From a bacterium (GTDB lineage: Bacteria > Gemmatimonadota > Gemmatimonadetes > Gemmatimonadales > Gemmatimonadaceae), in assembly GCA_021802745.1 (NCBI GenBank), contig JAJZRK010000077.1:1-13610 (forward strand): 13,610 bases of DNA, given 5' to 3'. The notes under the pieces are model-generated. The model was not told where the DNA came from. It searched no databases and saw only the letters and a program-made list of their open reading frames with translations. Of the stretch, positions 1 through 7,600 are shown one piece after another (the stretch's first letter is position 1; each line of letters starts with the position of its first letter). A program made the position numbers and the translations under genes.

Positions 1-1792
1 ACAGCGCCGTCTTGTTGTGCAGCAGGTGCTCCCACCAGTGCCGCGGCACGATCTCGGGCACCACAATGGTGACGAGGTCGGTCTCGCGGCGGTCGGAGAG
101 TCCCTGCACGTAGTCCACGAGCGGACGCAGCACCGAGCGGAACGGCGACGGGATCACCACGAGCGGCACCCCGATGTCCCATGATTCCCAGCGCTCCTGC
201 AGCGCGGCGGTGGACGCCCCGTCCACGTCCACGTACACCGCCCGCACGTCCTCGGAGATGGTCGTCGCGTACACCAGCGCGCCGGCCGTCGGCTTCGAGA
301 TGCTGTTCACGGGCACCAGCACCGTGTGATGCAGGAACATCAGCGGCGCCTGTCCGGTGTAGGCGAGCTCGGCGGAGAATCGCGCGTAGTGCCGGTGAAT
401 CGTGCGCAGGAGCACGATGAGCACCGGAATGATGATTGTCACGATCCACGCGCCCGCGGTGAACTTGGTGACCACCTGGACCACCGCCACCGCCGCCGTT
501 GCGAGCGCCCCGATCCCGTTCAGCCACGCATGGCGGCGCCATCCGGCATCCTTGAGCCGCCACCAGTGCACCACCATGCCCGCCTGCGACAGCGTGAAGC
601 ACACGAACACGCCGATGGCGTACAGCGGAATCAGCGCGCTGGTGTCGCCATGGAAGAGCCATACGAGCAGCATGGCCAGGAGCGCCAGCACGATGATGCC
701 GTTGGAGAAGGCCAGCCGGTCGCCGCGCGCGGCGAACTGCCGGGGCATGTACCCATCGGCGGCAAGGATGCTCGCGAGGCGCGGGAAGTCGGCGAACGCG
801 GTGTTGGCGGCCAGCACCAGCACGGCGAACGTGGCGTACTGCAGGGCGTAGTACATCGCGCCGCCGCCGAGTATGTGGCGGCCCAGCTGCGACAGCACGG
901 TCTCGCTCGTGCTTGGCATGATGCCGTAGTGATGCGCGAGGTAGCTCGTGCCGAGGAAGAAGGTTGCGAGAATGGCGGCCATCCATCCCAGCGTCACCGC
1001 CGCGTTGCGCGAACTTGGCTTCCGGAAGGCGCTGACGCCGTTGGAAATGGCCTCGGTGCCGGTCATCGCCACGCACCCTTCGGCGAAGGCGCGCAGCAGC
1101 AGGTAGGTGAACGCGAAGCCCGCCGGAATGCCCATGCCGTGCTGGGCGGCGCTCAGCGCGTCCACGCGGGGGGTTGCCGTGAGCGCGGCCAGCTCGTGAC
1201 CCATCATGCCGCGCAGCAGGCCGGTGCCGATGAGCAGCAGCATGAGCGCGATGAACACGTAGGTGGGCACGCTGAACGCGATCCCCGATTCGCGCACGCC
1301 GCGCAGGTTCACGAGCATCAGCACGGCAATCGCGCCGATGCCCATGGCCACGGTGTTGGGGGCCAGCGATGGATACGCGGAGGTGATGGCCGCAATGCCG
1401 CTGGAGATGGACACCGACACCGTGAGGATGTAGTCGGTGAGGAGCGCGGCGGCGGCCACCAGTCCGGGCCCCGTGCCCAGGTTGTCCTTGGCGACCGTGT
1501 ACGAGCCGCCGCCCATCGGATACGCGAAGATCGTCTGCCGGTACGACACCGCCACCAGCACCAGGAGTGCGACGATGATCGCGGAAATCGGGATGATATA
1601 GTTGAGCGCGGCGGCGCCCAGCACCGCGAGCACCAGGAGTGTCTGCTCCGTGGCGTACGCCACCGAGGAGATGGCGTCGGAAGACAGCACGGCCAGTGCG
1701 GTCTTCTTGTTCAGTCGTTCGTGCTCGAGGCGGTCTGAGGAAAGCGGCCGGCCGAAAAGCACCCGCTTGAATCGGACAAGGGCAGATGTCAC
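1..1792 (-). CDS. kimA: KimA-type APC-superfamily potassium importer (3' end beyond window)
   Basis: I translated this from the reverse strand: 597 codons are open and run off the left edge, so the last few tens of residues are missing. The protein is an inner-membrane H+-coupled K+ importer of the KimA (YdaO) family. Family signatures seen: LSSDAISSVAYATEQ (residues 36-50), YPMGGGSYTVAKDNLG (91-106), LLTDYILTVSVSISSG (117-132) and MTGTEAISNG (243-252), followed by further membrane segments and a cytosolic C-terminal domain ending in HNKTAL. D39, Y46, D120, T124, S128, T244 and E247 align by eye with the residues I recall as lining the K+ site in Bacillus subtilis KimA. The start is GTG at 1792. 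An in-frame stop lies five codons upstream, and a GGAGG sits unusually close to the GTG, so the exact start is uncertain. It lies 80 bp downstream of the KdpD-like kinase and is probably in its operon. No c-di-AMP riboswitch fits in that gap. The family is well supported; the substrate is inferred from it. Confidence 0.9.
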   Translation of the reverse strand, partial: MTSALVRFKRVLFGRPLSSDRLEHERLNKKTALAVLSSDAISSVAYATEQTLLVLAVLGAAALNYIIPISAIIVALLVLVAVSYRQTIFAYPMGGGSYTVAKDNLGTGPGLVAAAALLTDYILTVSVSISSGIAAITSAYPSLAPNTVAMGIGAIAVLMLVNLRGVRESGIAFSVPTYVFIALMLLLIGTGLLRGMMGHELAALTATPRVDALSAAQHGMGIPAGFAFTYLLLRAFAEGCVAMTGTEAISNGVSAFRKPSSRNAAVTLGWMAAILATFFLGTSYLAHHYGIMPSTSETVLSQLGRHILGGGAMYYALQYATFAVLVLAANTAFADFPRLASILAADGYMPRQFAARGDRLAFSNGIIVLALLAMLLVWLFHGDTSALIPLYAIGVFVCFTLSQAGMVVHWWRLKDAGWRRHAWLNGIGALATAAVAVVQVVTKFTAGAWIVTIIIPVLIVLLRTIHRHYARFSAELAYTGQAPLMFLHHTVLVPVNSISKPTAGALVYATTISEDVRAVYVDVDGASTAALQERWESWDIGVPLVVIPSPFRSVLRPLVDYVQGLSDRRETDLVTIVVPEIVPRHWWEHLLHNKTAL

Positions 1793-1872
1793 GCCTCCAC
1801 GATCTCACATGATCCGTGAATCACGTGTGAACGCGAGGAAAGAACCCACAAGGAAATCGTAAAGACGCAACC

Positions 1873-3303
1873 TCAGGGCTCGCCATCGCCGGCGGGCTCC
1901 GGCGCGCTCGGCACTCGCAAGGCAAAGACCGCGCCGCCTCCTTCACGCGATGCGTACCGTACCGATCCACCCTGGGCTTCTGCCAGCCCACGCGCGATGG
2001 AGAGACCCAAGCCGGTGCCGCCGGCATCGGCAGGCGTTCCAGCTGGCCGATAGAACGGCTCAAAAATCCGCTCCGCCTCCGCTTCCGGCACCCCTGGCCC
2101 GCGGTCCATGACCGACACCACGATCTCGTCGGCCTCGCGGCGGATCTGCAGGTCGATTGGCATGCCGGAAGGCGAGTACTTCGCGGCATTCTCGAGCAGG
2201 TTCACGAGGATGCGCAGCGTGTCGCTGAAGGCGAACCGTCCACTCAGCATTTCCTCCGGTCCGTCAATCGCCACCAGGCGATCCTTCAGCACGCTGCGGG
2301 ACTGCTGCAGTGCGGCGCCGACGAGGTCGTCAATCGTCTCAACCGCGACTGCCGGACGGGCGGCGCCAGCCTGAATCCGTGAGAGTTCAAGCATGTCGCC
2401 GATCAGCACGTTCAGGCGATCGGCGGCCTGTTCGATGTCCGCCGCCGAGTGCGGATCGCCGCCGACGACGATCTCGTGCGCGAGGCCCTTGATGCTGGTC
2501 AGCGGCGTCCGCAGGTCGTGCGACACCGACGTGAGCAGGGCGCTGCGCAGTGCCTCCATGCGACGCTGTGCCTCGGCACGCTCCGCCGCATCCGTGAGGC
2601 GTACGCGCTCCACGCCGAGCGCCGCGTAGTAGGCCAGCGCATTCAGCAGGCGCCGGCGCTCCGGGGTGAGATTCAGCCCACGGGTATCCTCGATCCGCAG
2701 CGCTCCCACCATCTCGTCACGCACCCGAAGCGGAAGCAGCAGGCGGTGCGCGGTCTCCAACGGCGCCTCCAAGGCGTTCACCGTGGCATCTTCGACTTCG
2801 CAGGTCGCGACGCCGAGAATTGACTGAATCACGCCGACGATCGCACGGAGGCCGTCGCGCGCGTCCGCCGCGTTCAGCGTCTCGGCGCCCAGCGCGGCCA
2901 GGCGGTCAATCTCCTCTGCGCGCGTGCGCGCCTTTTGGGCCTCACGGTTCGCACGGTAGAGCAACTGCGTGGCCACGATGCTGGTGATCAGAAACGTGGC
3001 AAGAACGAGCAGGTCAAGCGGATGCGCAACGGTGAACGTGCCGAGCGGTGGCAGGAAGAAGAAGTTGAAGCATCCAAATGCGGCCGCAGAAATTGCAAGG
3101 CCAAGGGTGCGGCCGCCGGCGCTGCTGGCGCCAAGCACCACCAGCAGGAACAGCAGCGCCACATGTGCCCGGTCAAGCGTCGCTCGCGTCAGGACCATCG
3201 CGGCGGTCACACCACCGAGCAGGCTCCACCACGTCAGCCACGTGCGCCAGTGGATGGAGTTGCCGCGTGTGCCTTCAGCCGGCCTAGGACGAGGCATCGT
3301 CAT
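1873..3303 (-). CDS. KdpD-like sensor histidine kinase lacking the N-terminal KdpD/USP domains
   Basis: A 476-residue membrane sensor kinase, partner of the upstream response regulator. Residues ~22-115 hold about four membrane segments of the DUF4118 type; FNFFFLPPLGTFTVAHPLD (79-97) is the diagnostic KdpD signature. A short coiled linker (~118-140) follows, then a GAF-like region (~140-235). HisKA has its phospho-acceptor H262 in SVSHDLRTPLTSIKG, and HATPase_c shows the N box NLLENAAKYSP (368-378), G1 DRGPGVP (400-406), F box IFEPFYRP and G2 GGTGLGLS (428-435). Full-length KdpD is about 900 residues; the N-terminal ATP-binding KdpD and USP-like domains are absent here. The start is ATG 3303 (ATG 3297 is also possible), overlapping the regulator's stop by about 20 bp, which suggests translational coupling. 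It probably senses K+ or osmotic state and controls the K+ importer downstream, an inference from context. Confidence 0.93.
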   Translation of the reverse strand: MTMPRPRPAEGTRGNSIHWRTWLTWWSLLGGVTAAMVLTRATLDRAHVALLFLLVVLGASSAGGRTLGLAISAAAFGCFNFFFLPPLGTFTVAHPLDLLVLATFLITSIVATQLLYRANREAQKARTRAEEIDRLAALGAETLNAADARDGLRAIVGVIQSILGVATCEVEDATVNALEAPLETAHRLLLPLRVRDEMVGALRIEDTRGLNLTPERRRLLNALAYYAALGVERVRLTDAAERAEAQRRMEALRSALLTSVSHDLRTPLTSIKGLAHEIVVGGDPHSAADIEQAADRLNVLIGDMLELSRIQAGAARPAVAVETIDDLVGAALQQSRSVLKDRLVAIDGPEEMLSGRFAFSDTLRILVNLLENAAKYSPSGMPIDLQIRREADEIVVSVMDRGPGVPEAEAERIFEPFYRPAGTPADAGGTGLGLSIARGLAEAQGGSVRYASREGGGAVFALRVPSAPEPAGDGEP

Positions 3304-4033
3304 CCGGCTCGAAGCGGTAGCCAACCCCCGGTTCCGTCTGCAGATAACGCGGCCGCATCGGATCCAGTTCGATCTTTCGGCGGAGATGGCCGACGTACAC
3401 GCGCAGGTACTGCTGCGCATCGCCCTCCGAGTTGCCCCACACCGCAGTAAACAGGTGACGATGCGTCAGGGTCTTGCGTGGGTGCTCGAGGAACGTCCTC
3501 AGCAGCGCCCACTCGGTGGGCGTCAGGTGCACCAGGGTTCCGCCACGCTCCACGCGGCGAAGCGTAAAGTCCACCGTGAGGTCGCCGAGGGTGATACGGT
3601 CTCCGATCGCCGCCGGCGTGGCGATTTGCCGCGCGCGCCGAAGTTGGGCGCGCGCGCGCGCCAGCAATTCCACGGTGCTGAACGGCTTCGTCAGGTAGTC
3701 ATCCGCGCCGGCATCGAGCAGTGCGGCTTTCTCCCGGTCTTCATGTCGTGCCGAGAGCACGATGATGGGCGCGTTGCTCCACCGGCGAATCTCCCGGCAG
3801 ACGGCAATCCCCGTGAGATCGGGAAGCCCCAGGTCCAGAACGACCAGTGCCGGCAATTCGGCGGCGGCAAGATCTATTCCTTCGCGCCCCGTCGCCGCCT
3901 CCAGCACGTGAACGGGCGGCGAAGCCTCCACCTGTCCCGTCGCGAGTGCGTCAGCCGTCATGGCATTGCGCACCACGCGCCGGATTTGCGGCTCATCGTC
4001 AATGACCAGAACAGTGAACGGGACGCCGCTCAT
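3284..4033 (-). CDS. KdpE-like OmpR/PhoB-family response regulator
   Basis: A 249-residue cytoplasmic transcription factor. The receiver domain (~7-130) has the acidic pair D12/D13, phospho-acceptor D67 in VVLDLGLPD, S94 in IVLSAR and K116 in LTKPF. The VVLDLGLPD form is typical of KdpE. The C-terminal winged helix (~145-245) carries the recognition-helix region YLRVYVGHLRRKIE and the terminal hairpin YLQTEPGVGYRFEP. It is about 25 residues longer than usual KdpE, mainly from an insert near residues 28-42 between helix 1 and strand 2. It is the first gene of the minus-strand unit and overlaps the kinase. The start is ATG 4033 with only a weak GA-rich ribosome site. Direct TTCAC repeats lie 80-130 bp upstream, so autoregulation is plausible. 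The OmpR-family call is secure; the KdpE subfamily rests on the receiver signature and the KdpD-like partner. Confidence 0.94.
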   Translation of the reverse strand: MSGVPFTVLVIDDEPQIRRVVRNAMTADALATGQVEASPPVHVLEAATGREGIDLAAAELPALVVLDLGLPDLTGIAVCREIRRWSNAPIIVLSARHEDREKAALLDAGADDYLTKPFSTVELLARARAQLRRARQIATPAAIGDRITLGDLTVDFTLRRVERGGTLVHLTPTEWALLRTFLEHPRKTLTHRHLFTAVWGNSEGDAQQYLRVYVGHLRRKIELDPMRPRYLQTEPGVGYRFEPDDDASS

Positions 4034-4115
4034 GCTGACCGCGCTTCAGGGCACATGCTTCATGCTGTCGCATCCGGGTCGCGTGCGGAAGTCCCGAGCC
4101 GCAGTCGTAGGGATC

Positions 4116-4163
4116 TTCACGAATCATTTACGCCCTTGACTCAGCCGTTCACGCCTGATTCAC
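4116..4163. promoter_or_regulatory. Phased TTCAC direct repeats, candidate response-regulator operator
   Basis: On the plus strand TTCAC occurs at 4116-4120, 4148-4152 and 4159-4163, and TTTAC at 4127-4131. The start-to-start distances are 11, 21 and 11 bp, i.e. one or two helical turns, giving TTCAC-N6-TTTAC-N16-TTCAC-N6-TTCAC. OmpR/PhoB-family regulators bind as tandem dimers to direct repeats with an 11-bp period. The array lies in the divergent intergenic region between the regulator gene (minus strand) and the 4187 gene (plus strand), so it could serve either. The repeats are seen; the binding is inferred. Confidence 0.5.
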
Positions 4164-4186
4164 CGCGCCTGCCGTATCCTGGCCGC

Positions 4187-4546
4187 ATGAGGAGCGAACC
4201 GGATCCCCTGACCGACGACCGATGGTCCGCCGTCCATGCACTCGTCGAGCGCTGGGCGCAGCTGCCTCCGGCTTCATGGCGTATGCTGCTTCAGGCCGAG
4301 CCGCTCCGTGCCGATACGGCACCTCCGCGCGCTCCGCAGCCGCTTGACCAATGGCTCATACGCGACTTGATCGAGACGGCGTGGTCCCTGGCAAGCCACG
4401 GGCGTCCGGTGAAGCCCGAACCATGGACTGAGGAGGCACGACTCGCGTTGGAGCACCTCGCGTGGCGTTTGCTCGAGGTGCGTACGGTCAACGAGCGAGC
4501 GGGCCACGGCGACCGGCGCTCCGATCGCGCGCCACGCCACGGCTAA
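4187..4546 (+). CDS. Hypothetical 119-residue protein upstream of the Pls-type synthetase
   Basis: I do not recognise this protein. It reads as a compact, mostly helical cytoplasmic polypeptide rich in Trp, Leu and Arg, with amphipathic stretches at WSAVHALVERWAQLP (13-27), LDQWLIRDLIETAWSLAS (53-70) and ARLALEHLAWRLLEVRTV (84-101). It has a short acidic N-terminus, a basic disordered tail, and no signal peptide or membrane segment. The open frame extends far upstream, but that part is antisense to the regulator. ATG 4187 is the first start after the regulator's promoter region and lacks a strong ribosome site. It points the same way as the synthetase that begins about 85 bp downstream and may be co-transcribed with it. 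Confidence 0.6.
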   Translation: MRSEPDPLTDDRWSAVHALVERWAQLPPASWRMLLQAEPLRADTAPPRAPQPLDQWLIRDLIETAWSLASHGRPVKPEPWTEEARLALEHLAWRLLEVRTVNERAGHGDRRSDRAPRHG

Positions 4547-4631
4547 CGACGACACCTGCATGCCTTGAGCCGTTCCCTGCCGCAGCGTGGCGGGAACACA
4601 ATATGTTTCAATGCATGCGAAATGCGGATCA

Positions 4632-7600
4632 ATGATTCAGCCGCAGTCCCCGGCGCTGCTTCACGAGTTCTTCACGCGCACCGCCGCGCGCTGGCCGCAT
4701 CATGTCGCCGTGGACGTCCCGCCGGGACGTCTCCGTCCGCATCGCCATCGCACCACGTACGCTGAACTCGACCGGCAGTCGAACGCCGTCGCGCGGGCGA
4801 TCGCCCCGTTCGTTGCCGGTGAATGCATTGTCGCCATCCTGTTGCCACGCACCGGGGCGCACCTGTACGCCTCGCAGATCGGCGTGATGAAGGCCGGGGC
4901 CGCCTATACCTGCTTCGACCTCGCCTTTCCCGACGAGCGCCTGCGCGACACGATCGCCGACGCGCAGCCCGCGGCGCTGCTTACGGACGCCCTCGGTCGC
5001 GCTCGGGCCGTTGCCGCGGGCTTTCCGGCGGAGCGCATTCTCGACGTCGTTGACCTGGCGCATGAACGTCATCACGCGCCGCCCATACCGACGCCACCCT
5101 GGCTGACCCCCGCGTCGCTGGCCTACGTCATCTATACCTCCGGCACGACCGGCCGCCCCAAGGGCGTGATGATCGAGCACCGATCCATCTGCAACCTGGT
5201 GCAGTCCGACCTCCGGACCTTCGCCCTCACACCCGACGATCGTGCCGTGCAGGGATCGTCCGCGGCTTACGATTCGTCCGTCGAGGAGCTTTGGCTGGCG
5301 TTTGCCGCCGGTTCCACGATTGTCGTCGCCGACGAGGACACGTCGCGACTGGGCCCGGATCTCGTTGGATGGCTCCGTGACGAGCGCGTCACCGTCTTCT
5401 GTCCGCCACCCACCCTGCTACGTGCCACCGGCTGCGTGAATCCCACGCAGGAGCTTCCCGCACTCCGGGTGCTCTACGTGGGCGGCGAGGCGCTCCCCCA
5501 GGATGTCGCCGACCGCTGGGCGCATGGCCGCTCACTGGTCAACGGCTATGGCCCCACCGAGTGCTCCGTCACCTGCACGCGCGCGCACATCACCGTGGGG
5601 GCGCCGGTCACCATCGGCATTCCGATCCACAACGTGCAGGCGTGGATCGTGGACGAGCAGCTCCAGCCGCTCCCCGACGGCATGCAGGGCGAACTCGTCT
5701 TCGGCGGCGCCTGTCTCGCCCGCGGCTACTGGCAGCAGCCCGAACTCACCACCGAGCGCTTTCCGCATCATCCCACACTCGGCCGCATCTATCGCACCGG
5801 CGACAGCGCGCAGCGCGAGCCCGACGGCACCCTCATCTATCACGGTCGTCTCGACGCACAGGTGAAGCTGCGGGGTTATCGCGTCGAACTCGGCGCCGTC
5901 GAGTCGGCGCTCGCCGCGTGCGACGGCGTCCGCGAGGCGGCCTGCACCGTGCAGGACGATGACGGCCGCCAGACGCTGGTCGCCTTTATCGTCCCCGAGG
6001 CGATGGTGCCGGTGCCGAGTGCGCTCGAGCTTCAGGAAGCGCTGCGCGCGGTGCTGCCGCCCTACATGGTCCCGGCCCTCATCGCCCCGATCAACGCACT
6101 GCCAACGTCCATCGGCGGCAAGCTCGACCGGAAGGCGCTCCCTCGCCTCGACGGCGCACCAGCCAACGGTTCCGATGCGGCCCCGGACGATCCGGTCGAG
6201 CGCAGCATCGCCGACGCCGTGCGGCACGTGCTGCGCATGGCACAGTACCCCGAGACCACCGCGGACTTCTTCACCGCACTCGGCGGCGACTCGCTGAGCG
6301 CGGCGGAGTTCGTCACGCGCCTGCGCGATGACCCGCGCGCCAACGTGCTCGACGTCCGTGACGTGTATGAGGCGCGCACCGTGGCTGGGCTCGCCGAGCG
6401 CGCCCGCAGCCGGTCCCCGCACGCGGCACAGGCCGCGGACAACGCCGCACTACTCGATCTCGACTTTCCCGTTGCGGCCGTCACGCTGCGACAGGGACTC
6501 TCGTTGCTCCGCTCCCTGCTCCTCGCATCGGTGGCGTTGTGGCTCGCGGCATTCAAGGTGCTGCCCGCGATTGTCCTCAAGATCGGGCTGGTCACGTCGG
6601 TCATTCTCGCGCCGCCCGCCGCCCTGCTCGTCATGCTCGCGTGGGCGCCGATCGCCGTCGCGCTCGCCGTCTTCAGCAAGCGCCGCCTCATCGGCACGTA
6701 CACCGCGGGCCGCGTGCGTGTCTGGGGCCCCGACTATCTGCCCCATTGGCTCGTGCAGCAGTCGGTGAAGGCCATTCCGTGGTGGATTCTCGAGGGCACC
6801 GAGTTTCAGGTGATGGCGCTGCGGGCCCTCGGCGCGCGTATTGGCCGCCGCGTGCACATCCATCGTGGCGTCGTCCTGCTGCGCGGGGGGTGGGATCTCC
6901 TCGAGATCGGCGACGATGTCACGCTGTCGCAGGATGCGGCCATTCGCATCGCCGAACTCGACGGCGGGCATCTCGTGTACTCGCCGGTGACGCTGCACGA
7001 CGGCGTCACGCTCGGCGTGCATTCCGGGGTCGGCGCTCACTGTGTGCTGGAGCGCGATGCGATGCTGGCCGACAACGCGTCGCTCGGCGATGGCGCGCGC
7101 GTGCCGGCCGGTGAACTCTGGGACGGCATTCCCGCGCACCCGGCCGGACGCGCACCAGCGGCGCCAGTGGTGGACCGTGGGCACGACCTCTCGCCGTTCG
7201 CCTACGCGGCCCATCTCTGGGCCACGCGAATCACGCTCGCCCTGCTGTTCGCGCTCCCACTCGGTGCGCTCACCTGGCTGACCATGCGCACCTGGTTTGT
7301 CGGTGATACGCAGGTCGTCGAATGGTTGCTGAGCGGCGCGTTCAGCGTGCGTGTCGTTGCGGTTGTGGCGATGATGCTCGCCGCCGCCATCCCGCTGCGA
7401 CTGGTGCTCAGCGCCCTCGCCTGCCGCGCACTGGGGCGCATTCCCGACGGCGCCATCTCGCGCTGGCGCGCCGACTATGTGCGTGTCTGGATCAAGCCGC
7501 TCCTCGTGGACAACGCCAGCAAGTGGCTCTATGGCGCGCTCTTCTGGCCGTACTGGCTGCGGCTCGCCGGCGCGCGCGTCGGGCCCGACTGCGAGATCAG

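Noticed and set aside
326..1738. Long plus-strand open frame of 470 codons
   Set aside because: It lies antisense to the KimA-type gene. Its translation is His/Arg/Gly-rich with no membrane or domain pattern, while the reverse strand gives a clear transporter.
1793..1872. c-di-AMP (ydaO-type) riboswitch before kimA
   Set aside because: The gap is only 80 bp and shows no pseudo-symmetric multi-helix structure.
4136..4180. TTGACT at 4136 with TATCCT at 4175 as a promoter for the 4187 gene
   Set aside because: The spacing of 33 bp is far too long for a sigma-70-type promoter, and no good -10 lies at 17 bp.
2969..4186. Upstream part of the plus-strand frame that ends at 4546
   Set aside because: It is antisense to the sensor kinase and regulator. 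Only the part from ATG 4187 lies outside those genes.
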